Shown: positions 53,951-63,123 of the stretch, piece after piece
Position numbering within the stretch: the first letter of the stretch is position 1
Layout of the letters: every line of letters begins with the position of its first letter
Source: Shinella yambaruensis
GTDB lineage: Bacteria; Pseudomonadota; Alphaproteobacteria; Rhizobiales; Rhizobiaceae
Length of the DNA stretch: 64,000 nt
Assembly: GCF_022899355.1 (NCBI RefSeq)
Contig: NZ_JALJCK010000010.1
Coordinates: 62,001-126,000, forward strand
Direction of reading: 5' to 3'
The notes under the pieces: generated by a model
The model's database searches: none
What the model was told of the DNA's origin: nothing
What the model saw: the letters and a program-made list of their open reading frames with translations, nothing else
Made by a program: the position numbers and the translations under genes

Positions 53951-54745
53951 ATGATCGTTCGTTATCTCCTGGCCGCCCTGGTGGCCGGGCTGTTCTCCGG
54001 CGTGCTGATGACGGCCGCCCAGGAGGCCCGTGTCGTTCCGCTCATCCTGCATGCCGAGGAATTCGAGGGCGGCGACGAAGCCGCGCCCGCCGCGGAAGGC
54101 ACCACGCCCGGCACCGGTACGGAGGGCGCCGCACAGACGCAGGACCATTCCTCGCTCGGCGCCGTCATCCTGGACGTCGCCTCGGCGCTTTCGCCGGTTT
54201 CCGTCGCCTATGCCCATGAGGGCGAGGATCACGAGGAGGGCGGCATCATGTTCGGCATGAGCCGGTTCTCCGGCACGCTGCTCGCCAACCTCGTCACCGG
54301 CGCCGGCTTCGGCCTGCTGCTCGCCGGCTTCAGCCTCGTTTCCGGCCATCCGATCACGGTGGCGAACGGGGCGCTCTGGGGCGCGGCGGGGTGGCTTGCC
54401 GTGCACATGCTGCCGGCCATCGGCCTGCCGCCGGAGCTTCCGGGCTTCCCCGCCGCCGATCTCGGCGACCGCCAGGTCTGGTGGATCGCGACCGTCATCC
54501 TTTCGGCGGCCGGCCTCTACCTGTTGTTCCTCAAGCAGAACATCGTCGCCAAGGTCATCGGCATCGTGCTGATCGCGGCGCCGCAGGTCTATGGCGCGCC
54601 GCAGCCGGGCGACATCTCCAGCAACGTTCCGGCCGTGCTCGGCGCGGAGTTCGCCGTCGCCGCCCTGGCCACGACCCTGTTCTTCTGGATCGTGCTCGGC
54701 CTCTCGCTCGGCTTTGCCAACGAGAAGATCGCCAAGGCTGCCTGA
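53951..54745 (+). CDS. cbtA: Cobalt transporter subunit CbtA
   Basis: 264 residues with about five membrane segments. The start [20 protein letters not shown] and [19 protein letters not shown], then [19 protein letters not shown], are CbtA hallmarks; the acidic His-containing loop could bind cobalt. Twelve base pairs after cbtB, forming the riboswitch-controlled transport pair. Confidence 0.92.
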   Translation: MIVRYLLAALVAGLFSGVLMTAAQEARVVPLILHAEEFEGGDEAAPAAEGTTPGTGTEGAAQTQDHSSLGAVILDVASALSPVSVAYAHEGEDHEEGGIMFGMSRFSGTLLANLVTGAGFGLLLAGFSLVSGHPITVANGALWGAAGWLAVHMLPAIGLPPELPGFPAADLGDRQVWWIATVILSAAGLYLLFLKQNIVAKVIGIVLIAAPQVYGAPQPGDISSNVPAVLGAEFAVAALATTLFFWIVLGLSLGFANEKIAKAA

Positions 54746-54746
54746 C

Positions 54747-55271
54747 ATGACATCGACATCGCCCGGAGCCGTCCTGGTTCTGGGCGGTGCGCGTTCCGGA
54801 AAATCCGCTTTTGCCGAGAGGCTGGTCGCCGAGACCGGCCTCTCGCGTCATTATATCGCCACCGGCCGCGCCTTCGACGACGAGATGCGCGCGCGCATCG
54901 CGCGGCACCGGGAGGATCGCGGCGACGGCTGGCAGACGCATGAGGAGCCGCTGGCGCTCGCCGCGCGCATAAGGGACGTGGCGCGGGCCGACCGGGCCGT
55001 GCTCGTCGACTGCCTGACGCTGTGGGTGACGAACCTGATGCTGGAAGAGCGGGACATCGCCGCCGAATCCTCCAGCCTCCTGGAGGCCATCCGGCAGGCG
55101 CCGGGCCGCATCGTCCTCGTCTCCAACGAGGTCGGTCTCGGCATCGTGCCTGACAATCGCATGGCGCGCGAATTCCGCGACCATGCCGGGCGGCTGCACC
55201 AGAAGGTTGCCGCCCTCGTGCCTGAAGTCTATTTTGTCGCGGCCGGACTGCCGCTGAAAATGAAGGGTTGA
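54747..55271 (+). CDS. cobU: Adenosylcobinamide kinase/guanylyltransferase (CobU/CobP)
   Basis: 174 residues. P-loop GGARSGKS at 13-20, the guanylylation-site region [12 protein letters not shown] (His54), [13 protein letters not shown] and [20 protein letters not shown]. Phosphorylates and guanylylates adenosylcobinamide in nucleotide-loop assembly. It starts one base after cbtA ends, so it is under the same riboswitch. In aerobic nomenclature this is CobP. Confidence 0.95.
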   Translation: MTSTSPGAVLVLGGARSGKSAFAERLVAETGLSRHYIATGRAFDDEMRARIARHREDRGDGWQTHEEPLALAARIRDVARADRAVLVDCLTLWVTNLMLEERDIAAESSSLLEAIRQAPGRIVLVSNEVGLGIVPDNRMAREFRDHAGRLHQKVAALVPEVYFVAAGLPLKMKG

Positions 55272-55274
55272 GCC

Positions 55275-56324
55275 ATGCTGCAACAGAAGATCCCCGCCAC
55301 CGTCATCACCGGCTTCCTCGGCGCGGGCAAGACGACGATGATCCGCAACCTCCTGCAGAATGCGGGGGGAAAACGCATCGCGCTCATCATCAACGAGTTC
55401 GGCGATCTCGGTGTCGACGGCGACGTCTTGAAGGGCTGCGGCGCGGAGGCCTGCAGCGAGGACGACATCATCGAGCTCACCAACGGCTGCATCTGCTGCA
55501 CCGTCGCCGACGATTTCATCCCCACCATGACGAAGCTGCTGGAGCGGGAGAACCGTCCGGACCACATCGTCATCGAGACCTCGGGCCTTGCCCTGCCGCA
55601 GCCGCTCGTCGCGGCCTTCAACTGGCCCGAGATCAAGACGCAGGTGACGGTCGACGGCGTCATCACCGTGGTCGACAGCGCCGCCGTCGCCGCCGGCCGC
55701 TTTGCCGACGACCACGACAAGGTGGATGCGCTGCGCGTCGAAGACGAGAACCTCGACCACGAGAGCCCGCTGGAAGAGCTTTTCGAGGACCAGCTCACCG
55801 CCGCCGACCTCATCGTGCTCAACAAGATCGACCTGATCGATGCCGAGGGCCTGAAGTCGGTGCGTGATGAGGTCGCCTCCCGCACCGCCCGCAAGCCCTC
55901 GATGATCGAGGCGAAGAACGGCGAGGTCGCCGCCGCCGTGCTGCTCGGCCTCGGCGTTGGCACGGAGGACGACATCGCCAACCGCAAGTCGCACCACGAG
56001 CTGGAGCACGAGAACGGCGAGGAGCACGACCACGACGAATTCGACAGCTTCGTCGTCGAGCTGCCCGCCATCGCCGAGCCGGCCGCCTTCATCGAGCGCC
56101 TCAAGGGCGTGATCGCCGAACACGACGTGCTGCGCCTCAAGGGCTTCGCCGACGTGCCCGGCAAGCCGCTGCGCCTGCTCGTCCAGGCCGTCGGCAGCCG
56201 CATCGACCACTATTTCGAGCGCGCCTGGGCCCCGGGCGAGACCCGCGGCACCCGCCTCGTCGTCATCGGCCTGCACGACATGGACGAAGCCGCCGTGCGC
56301 GCGGCCATCGCCGCGGCGGTGTGA
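55275..56324 (+). CDS. cobW: Cobalamin biosynthesis GTPase CobW
   Basis: 349 residues. G3E GTPase: Walker A GFLGAGKTT at 13-21, the metal-binding CxCC motif GCICCTV (Cys72, Cys74, Cys75), NKIDLID and a His/Asp-rich C-terminal loop (SHHELEHENGEEHDHDEFD). CobW is the cobalt-metallochaperone candidate that supplies cobalt to CobNST. Three base pairs after cobU. Then 500 bp of repeats separate it from cobN. Confidence 0.95.
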   Translation: MLQQKIPATVITGFLGAGKTTMIRNLLQNAGGKRIALIINEFGDLGVDGDVLKGCGAEACSEDDIIELTNGCICCTVADDFIPTMTKLLERENRPDHIVIETSGLALPQPLVAAFNWPEIKTQVTVDGVITVVDSAAVAAGRFADDHDKVDALRVEDENLDHESPLEELFEDQLTAADLIVLNKIDLIDAEGLKSVRDEVASRTARKPSMIEAKNGEVAAAVLLGLGVGTEDDIANRKSHHELEHENGEEHDHDEFDSFVVELPAIAEPAAFIERLKGVIAEHDVLRLKGFADVPGKPLRLLVQAVGSRIDHYFERAWAPGETRGTRLVVIGLHDMDEAAVRAAIAAAV

Positions 56325-56826
56325 GTTTCGGCATGAGCGTGCGGCAGTCCCTTCCTTCGGCGTTTCAGGTACGGTTTCGCCTTTTTGGGCGTGCCGTGCC
56401 GGTGGATCCTCAGGTCGAGCCCGAGGATGACGGAGGGGAGGAGAGGCCGCAGAGCCTATCGATCGGCGCGGCAGGGACAACCGCGGCTCTTGTCCATTGC
56501 CCCTTCCTCCTGTCGTCATCCTCGGGCTCGACCCGAGGATCCACCGGCACGGCACGCCGGCAAGGGCGGGGCAATCGCATATGGCGTTCGACGTTGCCGC
56601 TCTCCCCTTTTCCCCGCCGGGGAGAAGGTGGCCCCCACGGGTCTCGCCAAAGGCGAGCCCGAGGACAGGCTCCGGGCCTGATGAGAGGGTGGCTCGGACG
56701 GATCGTTTGCGCCTCCAACATCCCCCTCATACGCCTGCCGGCACCTTCTCCCCGGCGGAGAGAAGGGGGTGTGGCAACGTTTTCCATCCATATGCAATTG
56801 CCCTGCCGGCAAAGCGGAGGCGCCGC
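56325..56826. repeat. 500-bp gap of palindromic repeats between cobW and cobN
   Basis: From about 56390 it contains type C arms (GGATCCTCAGGTCGAGCCCG and its inverse ATCCTCGGGCTCGACCCGAG) and type B arms (CCTTCTCCCCGGCGGAGAGA with CTCATACGCCTGCCGGCACC). It separates cobN from cobW; transcription likely reads through or restarts here. No gene is supported. Confidence 0.65.
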
Positions 56827-59800
56827 ATGCACCTCCTCCTAGCGCAGAAGGGAACCATCGCTGACGGCAGCGAGGCGATCGACCTTGGCCAGACGCCGGG
56901 CGACATCCTCTTCCTTTCCGCCGCCGACACGGAGCTTGCCGCCATCGCCGCCGCCCATCGCGCGCGCGATACGCAAACGCGGCTGCGGCTCGCCAGCCTC
57001 GCCACGCTCTCCCATCCGATGTCGGTGGATACCTATATCGAGCGCACCGCCCGCCACGCCAAACTCATCGTCATCCGTGCCCTCGGCGGCGCCAGCTATT
57101 TCCGCTACGTGCTGGAAGCGCTGCTGGCGACCGCCGTTGCCAACGGCATCAGGCTCGTGGCGCTGCCCGGCGACGACCGGCCGGACGAGGGCCTCGCGCC
57201 CTTCAACCGCATCGACGACACCGACCGCCAGACCCTCTGGGCCTATCTCAACGAGGGCGGCGCCGAAAATGCGGACCGCTTCCTCGCCTATGCCGACGCC
57301 CTGGTCTTCGGCGGCACCAAGCCGGAGCCGGCCACGCCGCTGGAAAAGGCCGGAATCTGGTGGCCGGGGCGGGGCGTGATCGATATCGAGGCGTGGCAGG
57401 CGCTGGCGGCGCTCCCCCCCTCTGGCCTGCCGGCCATCTCCCCCTCCGGGGGGGAGATCGATGGGGCCGCGGTTTCCTTCCCATCTGGCGACGCTGCAAC
57501 CCTGGACGGTGTCGAGGGGGCACGGCCCGGCCTCCTGCCAATCTCTCCCCTTGAGGGGGAGATGGCCGGCAGGCCAGAGGGGGGTGTTGCGCCTCCTGCC
57601 TCGGAGGAACGCGCTCCCCCCACCGCCGCCATCTGCTTCTACCGCGCCTATGTCCAGAGCGGCGAGACACGCCCCGTCGAAATGCTGATCGAGGCATTGG
57701 CGGCCGAAGGTGTCCGCGCCCTGCCGCTCTTCGTCTCCAGCCTCAAGGAGCCCGTCTCCATCGAGACGGTGCGGGCCGCCTTCGCCACGGCCCGGCCGGA
57801 AGTGGTGCTGAACGCCACCAGCTTTGCCGTGTCCGCCCCCGGCGCCGGCCGCAAGCCGACCGTGCTCGACGAGACCGGTGCGCCGGTCCTGCAGGTCGTC
57901 TTCTCCGGCTCCTCGCGCAAGGCCTGGGAGGCCTCCGGCCAGGGGCTGACGGCGCGCGACCTCGGCATGAACGTCTCGCTGCCGGAGGTGGACGGCCGCG
58001 TGCTCGCCCGCGCCGTGTCCTTCAAGGCGGCCGCGCGCTACGACGAGCGCGTCGAGACCAACATCGTCAGCCTCGATCCGGTCGAGGATCGTATCCGCTT
58101 TTCCGCCCGGCTGGCCGCCGGCTGGGCGCGGCTGCGGCGTGCGGCGCCGGCGGAACGCCGCATCGCCCTCGTCATGGCGAACTATCCGAACCGCGACGGG
58201 CGGCTCGGAAACGGCGTCGGCCTCGATACGCCCGCCGGCACGATGGAGGTGCTGCGCGCCATGGCGGCGGAAGGCTACGCGGTCGAAGGCCTGCCGGCCG
58301 ACGGCGACGCGCTGATCGCCCACCTGATGGCCGGCCCGACCAATGCGGCGGGCGACGGGCGCGAAATCCGCGAAACGCTTTCCCTCAACCATTACAAGGC
58401 TTTCTTCGCCTCCCTTCCGAAACGGATTCAGGCGGAGATGACTGCCCGCTGGGGCGCGCCGGAGGACGATCCCTTCGTCATCGGCGACGTCTTCGCCCTG
58501 CCGCTCGCCCGTTTCGGCGAGACGCTGGTCGGCATCCAGCCGGCGCGCGGCTACAATATCGACCCGAAGGATACCTATCATTCGCCGGACCTCGTGCCGC
58601 CGCACGGTTATCTCGCCTTCTATGCCTTCCTGCGCCGGCACTTTGGCGCGCATGCCATCGTGCACATGGGCAAGCACGGCAATCTCGAATGGCTGCCGGG
58701 CAAGGCGCTGGCGCTGTCGGAGGCCTGCTATCCGGAAGCCGTGCTCGGTCCGGTGCCGCATCTCTACCCCTTCATCGTCAACGATCCGGGCGAGGGCACG
58801 CAGGCCAAGCGCCGTTCCGCCGCCGTCATCATCGATCACCTGACGCCGCCCTTGACCCGCGCGGAGACCTACGGCCCGCTGAAGGACCTCGAAGCGCTGG
58901 TCGACGAATATTACGACGCCTCCGGCGGCGATCCGCGGCGCATCAAGCTGCTGACGAAGCAGATCCTCGACCTCGTGCGCGACATCGGCCTCGACCGCGA
59001 TGCCGGCATCGCCCGCTCGGACGGCGAGGAGGCGGCGTTGCAGAAGCTCGACGCCTATCTCTGCGACCTCAAGGAAATGCAGATCCGCGACGGCCTGCAC
59101 GTCTTCGGCGTCTCGCCCGAGGGGCGGCTTCTGACCGACCTGACGCTGGCGCTCGCCCGCGTGCCCCGCGGCCTCGGCGAGAGCGGCGAGGCGAGCCTGC
59201 AGCGGGCGATCGCGGCGGATGTTTTTGCGGAGGCCGCACCCCCCTCTGGCCTGCCGGCCATCTCCCCCTCAAGGGGGGAGATCGATGGGGGCACGCACCC
59301 TGTTCCATCTGCCGCCGAGGCGGTTGGCTTTGAAATAGCGGGGAAAACGGAAACAGGCTCCCAGCCGATCTCCCCCCTTGAGGGGGAGATGCCCGGCAGG
59401 GCAGAGGGGGGTAGCGCTTCATACGCCTTCGACCCGCTCGACTGCATCCCCTCCGATCCCTGGACCGGCCCGCGCCCCACCATCCTCGCCACGCAATCCG
59501 ACACCCCCTGGCGCAGCAAGGGCGACACGGTCGAGCGCATCGAATTGCTGGCCGCCAAACTGGTGGAGCGCGCGACCGCCTGCCCGGAAAACTGGCACGC
59601 CACCCGCGCCGTGCTCGATGTGATCGAGGCCACCATCCGCCCCGCCATCGCCGCCTGCGGCCCGGCCGAGATCGCCGCGCTGATGCGCGGCCTCGACGGG
59701 CGCTTCATCGAGCCAGGCCCTTCCGGAGCACCGACGCGCGGGCGGCCGGACGTGCTGCCGACGGGCCGCAACTTCTACTCCGTCGACAGCCGCGCGGTGC

Positions 59801-60954
59801 CGACCCCGGCCGCCTGGGAGCTCGGCCGCAAGTCCGCCGAACTCATCGTCACCCGCTATGCGCAGGACCATGGCGAATGGCCGACCTCCTTCGGTATCAC
59901 CGCCTGGGGCACCTCCAACATGCGCACCGGCGGCGACGACATCGCGCAGGCCATGGCGCTGATCGGCGTCAAGCCGACCTGGGACATGGCCTCGCGCCGC
60001 GTCACGGGCTTCGAGATCATCCCGCCGGCCGTGCTGCGCCATCCGCGCGTCGACGTGACGCTGCGCATTTCCGGCTTCTTCCGCGATGCCTTCCCGGAGC
60101 AGATCGCGCTGTTCGACCGGGCCGTGCGCGCCGTCGGCGCGCTGGACGAGGACGATGCCGACAACCCGATCGCTGCCCGCATGCGGGCGGAAGCGGCGGC
60201 GCTGGCAGCCAAGGGCGCGTCCGAGGACGAGGCGCTGAAGCAGGCCGGCTTCCGCATCTTCGGCGCGAAGTCCGGCGGCTACGGCGCCGGACTGCAGACG
60301 ATGATGGACGAGGGGCTGTGGACGGAGCGCGGCGACCTTGCCGAGGCCTGGCTTGCCTGGGGCGCGCATGCCTATGACGGGACGAGCGACGGCGTGCCGA
60401 TGCGCGAGCGGCTGGAGGCGCGCATGAAGAGCCTGGAGGCCGTCGTGCAGAACCAGGACAGCCGCGAGCACGACCTGCTCGACAGCGACGAATACTATCA
60501 GTTCGAGGGCGGCATGGCCGCGGCGGCGGAGCACCTTTCCGGCAAGCAGCCGGTCGTCTATCACAACGACCTGTCGCGGCCGGAAAAGCCGGTCGTGCGC
60601 ACGCTGGAGGACGAGATCGGCCGCGTCGTGCGCGCCCGCGTCGTCAATCCCAAATGGATCGACGGCGTCATGCGCCATGGCTACAAGGGCGCCTTCGAGA
60701 TCGCCGCGACGGTCGATTTCATGTTCGCCTTCGCCGCCACGACCGGCGCGGTGAAGGACCACCATTTCGAGGCCGCCTACCAGGCCTATGTGCTCGACGA
60801 GCGGGTGCGCGACTTCCTGATGGAGAAGAACCCGGCGGCGCTTGCCGAAATGGCGGCGCGGTTCGCCGAGGCGATCGACCGGCAGCTCTGGACGCCGCGC
60901 TCGAACTCCGCGCGCTTCGAGCTGGACATGCTCGGAAAGAGGAGGGCTTCGTGA
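56827..60954 (+). CDS. cobN: Cobaltochelatase subunit CobN, with two in-frame repeat insertions
   Basis: 1375 residues, about 100 more than usual. The CobN core is intact (LGPVPHLYPFIVNDPGEGTQ, AVIIDHLTPPLTRAETYGPL, LPTGRNFYSVDSRAVPTPAA, GGDDIAQAMALIGVKPTWDM). CobN forms the large ATP-dependent chelatase with CobST that inserts cobalt into hydrogenobyrinic a,c-diamide. Residues about 197-253 and 804-862 are encoded by type A palindromic repeats in frame, e.g. PPSGLPAISPSGGEIDG and ISPLEGEMAGRPEGG. Both lack stop codons. The insertions probably form disordered loops between conserved blocks. The TGA shares its last A with the ATG of the next gene. Confidence 0.95.
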   Translation: MHLLLAQKGTIADGSEAIDLGQTPGDILFLSAADTELAAIAAAHRARDTQTRLRLASLATLSHPMSVDTYIERTARHAKLIVIRALGGASYFRYVLEALLATAVANGIRLVALPGDDRPDEGLAPFNRIDDTDRQTLWAYLNEGGAENADRFLAYADALVFGGTKPEPATPLEKAGIWWPGRGVIDIEAWQALAALPPSGLPAISPSGGEIDGAAVSFPSGDAATLDGVEGARPGLLPISPLEGEMAGRPEGGVAPPASEERAPPTAAICFYRAYVQSGETRPVEMLIEALAAEGVRALPLFVSSLKEPVSIETVRAAFATARPEVVLNATSFAVSAPGAGRKPTVLDETGAPVLQVVFSGSSRKAWEASGQGLTARDLGMNVSLPEVDGRVLARAVSFKAAARYDERVETNIVSLDPVEDRIRFSARLAAGWARLRRAAPAERRIALVMANYPNRDGRLGNGVGLDTPAGTMEVLRAMAAEGYAVEGLPADGDALIAHLMAGPTNAAGDGREIRETLSLNHYKAFFASLPKRIQAEMTARWGAPEDDPFVIGDVFALPLARFGETLVGIQPARGYNIDPKDTYHSPDLVPPHGYLAFYAFLRRHFGAHAIVHMGKHGNLEWLPGKALALSEACYPEAVLGPVPHLYPFIVNDPGEGTQAKRRSAAVIIDHLTPPLTRAETYGPLKDLEALVDEYYDASGGDPRRIKLLTKQILDLVRDIGLDRDAGIARSDGEEAALQKLDAYLCDLKEMQIRDGLHVFGVSPEGRLLTDLTLALARVPRGLGESGEASLQRAIAADVFAEAAPPSGLPAISPSRGEIDGGTHPVPSAAEAVGFEIAGKTETGSQPISPLEGEMPGRAEGGSASYAFDPLDCIPSDPWTGPRPTILATQSDTPWRSKGDTVERIELLAAKLVERATACPENWHATRAVLDVIEATIRPAIAACGPAEIAALMRGLDGRFIEPGPSGAPTRGRPDVLPTGRNFYSVDSRAVPTPAAWELGRKSAELIVTRYAQDHGEWPTSFGITAWGTSNMRTGGDDIAQAMALIGVKPTWDMASRRVTGFEIIPPAVLRHPRVDVTLRISGFFRDAFPEQIALFDRAVRAVGALDEDDADNPIAARMRAEAAALAAKGASEDEALKQAGFRIFGAKSGGYGAGLQTMMDEGLWTERGDLAEAWLAWGAHAYDGTSDGVPMRERLEARMKSLEAVVQNQDSREHDLLDSDEYYQFEGGMAAAAEHLSGKQPVVYHNDLSRPEKPVVRTLEDEIGRVVRARVVNPKWIDGVMRHGYKGAFEIAATVDFMFAFAATTGAVKDHHFEAAYQAYVLDERVRDFLMEKNPAALAEMAARFAEAIDRQLWTPRSNSARFELDMLGKRRAS
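57414..57584. repeat. Palindromic element type A, copy 2, in frame inside cobN
   Basis: 171 bp (a multiple of three) with inverted ends CCCCCCCTCTGGCCTGCCGG and CCGGCAGGCCAGAGGGGGG. Same arms as at 24936-25088 but a different centre. It encodes about 57 extra CobN residues. Confidence 0.88.
59239..59411. repeat. Palindromic element type A, copy 3, in frame inside cobN
   Basis: About 173 bp, inverted ends CCCCCCTCTGGCCTGCCGGC and GCCCGGCAGGGCAGAGGGGG. It encodes about 58 extra residues. The two ends are slightly diverged: the left arm resembles the 57414 copy and the right arm the 24936 copy. Confidence 0.88.
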
Positions 60955-61340
60955 TGCAGCTTGCCGGCCGCTGCCTTTGCCGTTCCCTGACATTTTCGTT
61001 TTCCGGCGACATCGTCAGCACCGGCCATTGCCATTGCGAAAGCTGCCGCCGTGCCACGTCCTCGCCGGTGACGACATTCTTCTGCGTGGCGACGGAGAAC
61101 CTTGCGTTTCAAGGCGATACGCTGCGCCACTACGCGTCCTCGCCGGGTGTGCGGCGCGGCTTTTGTGGCAATTGCGGCTCGCCGATGAGCTACGAAACGG
61201 ACAAGCGGCCGGGCATCATCGATCTCTACGTCGCCTCGCTGGACGATGCGAGCGGGGTCGATGTCACCCAGCACGGGTTTTGGAACGAGCGGGTTTCCTG
61301 GCTGCATTGCGAGGACGACCTGCCGAAACGGGAAGGCTGA
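60954..61340 (+). CDS. GFA-family (glutathione-dependent formaldehyde-activating enzyme-like) protein
   Basis: 128 residues. Zinc ligands of the GFA/CENP-V fold: GRCLCRSL, GHCHCESCRR and GFCGNCGSPMSY. The family name comes from a formaldehyde-activating enzyme, but most members have no proven activity. It starts in TGATG overlap with cobN and ends one base before cobO, so it is in the cob operon without an obvious role there. Confidence 0.85.
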   Translation: MQLAGRCLCRSLTFSFSGDIVSTGHCHCESCRRATSSPVTTFFCVATENLAFQGDTLRHYASSPGVRRGFCGNCGSPMSYETDKRPGIIDLYVASLDDASGVDVTQHGFWNERVSWLHCEDDLPKREG

Positions 61341-61341
61341 C

Positions 61342-61983
61342 ATGAGCGAAAACCACGACGAAACCGCCGGCATGAACGAAGCCGAGCTCGCCCGCCATTC
61401 GGAGAAGATGGCGAAGAAGAAGCAGGCGCGCGAGAAGATCATGGCGACCAAGACGGACGAGAAGGGCCTCGTCATCGTCCATACCGGCAAGGGCAAGGGC
61501 AAGTCGACCGCCGGCTTCGGCATGATCTTCCGCCATATCGCGCACGGGAAGCCCTGCGCCGTCGTGCAGTTCATCAAGGGGGCCATGGTGACGGGCGAGC
61601 GTGATCTCATCGAGGCGCATTTCTCCGATCTCTGCCAGTTCTTCACGCTGGGCGAGGGCTTCACCTGGGAAACGCAGGACCGCGCGCGCGATGTCGCGAT
61701 GGCTGAGAAGGCGTGGGAGAAGGCGAAGGAGCTGATCCGCGACGAGCGCAATTCGATGGTGCTGCTCGACGAGATCAACATTGCGCTGCGCTACGACTAT
61801 ATCGACGTCAATGAGGTGATCGAGTTCCTGAAGACGGAAAAGCCCTACATGACGCATGTCGTCCTGACGGGCCGCAACGCCAAGGACGAACTGATCGAGA
61901 TCGCCGACCTCGCGACCGAAATGGAACTGCTGAAGCACCCGTTCCGCTCGGGCATCAAGGCGCAGCAGGGCGTGGAATACTGA
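61342..61983 (+). CDS. cobO: Cob(I)yrinic acid a,c-diamide adenosyltransferase CobO
   Basis: 213 residues. P-loop TGKGKGKST at 48-56 of the CobO/BtuR family, then CAVVQFIKGAMVTGERDLIE, LGEGFTWETQD and MVLLDEINIALRYDYIDVNE. It attaches the 5'-deoxyadenosyl group to the corrin cobalt. Last of the cobN-GFA-cobO unit. Confidence 0.96.
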   Translation: MSENHDETAGMNEAELARHSEKMAKKKQAREKIMATKTDEKGLVIVHTGKGKGKSTAGFGMIFRHIAHGKPCAVVQFIKGAMVTGERDLIEAHFSDLCQFFTLGEGFTWETQDRARDVAMAEKAWEKAKELIRDERNSMVLLDEINIALRYDYIDVNEVIEFLKTEKPYMTHVVLTGRNAKDELIEIADLATEMELLKHPFRSGIKAQQGVEY

Positions 61984-62000
61984 TCGCGAGGGAAGCGTCG

Positions 62001-62116
62001 CCCCTCATCCCCCTGCCGGGACCTTCTCCCCGCAGGCGGGGAGAAGGAGGAAAACGGCGCGCCCGTCGCTCCTCGCCCCGCCTGCGGGGAGAGGATGCCG
62101 GCAGGCAGGTGAGGGG
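62001..62116. repeat. Palindromic element type B, copy after cobO
   Basis: CCCCTCATCCCCCTGCCGGG to GCCGGCAGGCAGGTGAGGGG, with two CCCCGC/GCGGGG hairpins, between convergent genes; may also end transcription of cobO. Confidence 0.65.
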
Positions 62117-62167
62117 TCCTTTCGACGTCGTGCCCTCAGGTCATGACAGGCGGGCTGAAATCCGTAA

Positions 62168-62953
62168 TCACCACCCCAGCCAGACGCGCAGCGGATGGCC
62201 CGGATCGGCCATCAGGCGGATGGCGAGCGCGATCGAGGTGATGACGAGGAGCGGCTTGATGATCCTGGCACCGTTCTTCATCGCGACGCGCGAGCCCGCC
62301 TGTGCGCCGAGGAACTGGCCGATGCCCATGACGAGGCCGACCTTCCACAGGACGACGCCATAGGCGAGGAAGACGGCGAAGGCGCCGACATTCGAGCCGA
62401 AGTTGAGGAGCTTGGTGTGCGCCGTCGCCTTCAGCACGCCGAAGCCAGCCAGCGTCACGAAGGCCAGCATGAAAAACGAGCCGGTGCCCGGGCCGAACAC
62501 GCCGTCGTAGAAACCGATCAGCGGCACGATGGTGGCGGTGAAGAGGAAGACGCCCATGCGGCGGTGCTTGTCGACATCGCCGATATTCGGCTTCAGCCCG
62601 AAAAACACGGCGATGGCCACGAGCAGGAAGGGCAGGATCGCCTTCAACAGGTCGCCCGGCACCACGGTGGCGAGCAAGGCGCCGAAGGCCGACCCCAGCG
62701 CCGAGAGCACGGCCATCGGCATCTGTTCGCGAAGCCGGACATGGCCGGCGCGCGCATAGGCCAGCGTCGCCGAGCCGGAGCCGAACAGGGCCTGAAGCTT
62801 GTTCGTGCCGAGCGTTTCGAGCGGCGGGATGCCGGCGATCAGCATGGCGGGGATGGTGATCATGCCGCCGCCGCCGGCGATGGAATCGATGAAACCGGCA
62901 AGGAAGGCGGCGAGGAACAGGAAGAGCAGGATATGAAGGGCGATATCGGCCAC
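62168..62953 (-). CDS. TSUP/TauE-SafE family membrane permease
   Basis: 261 residues from GTG 62953 with about eight membrane segments (LLFLFLAAFLAGFIDSIAGG, then ITIPAMLIAGIPPLETLGTN and FYDGVFGPGTGSFFMLAFVT). The repeated glycine-rich half-motifs are those of the sulfite-exporter TauE/SafE family, which move sulfur-containing organic anions and other small acids. The upstream extension lacks a good start. The substrate is unknown. Confidence 0.85.
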   Translation of the reverse strand: MADIALHILLFLFLAAFLAGFIDSIAGGGGMITIPAMLIAGIPPLETLGTNKLQALFGSGSATLAYARAGHVRLREQMPMAVLSALGSAFGALLATVVPGDLLKAILPFLLVAIAVFFGLKPNIGDVDKHRRMGVFLFTATIVPLIGFYDGVFGPGTGSFFMLAFVTLAGFGVLKATAHTKLLNFGSNVGAFAVFLAYGVVLWKVGLVMGIGQFLGAQAGSRVAMKNGARIIKPLLVITSIALAIRLMADPGHPLRVWLGW

Positions 62954-63123
62954 GGCGGGACTCGGGGAATGCGAGGAGAGGATTGCCAGCCCTTCTGTCA
63001 GACTGCGCGGCAAAAGCAAAGCCCGGCGGCCTTGCGCGCATGAAGGTGCTTGCGTCGGCCGGGCAGGACGGGTCAAACAGGCTGGCCGCCGATGTCCCGG
63101 CGGCGCCATGAGGGGAGGCCGCG

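Noticed and set aside
53951-54745. CbtA as a nickel or generic HupE permease
   Set aside because: The paired cbtB with its HDTRHSYGFPCH motif and the B12 riboswitch point to the CbtBA cobalt system.
56839-59100. 753-codon open frame on the - strand
   Set aside because: Antisense shadow of cobN.
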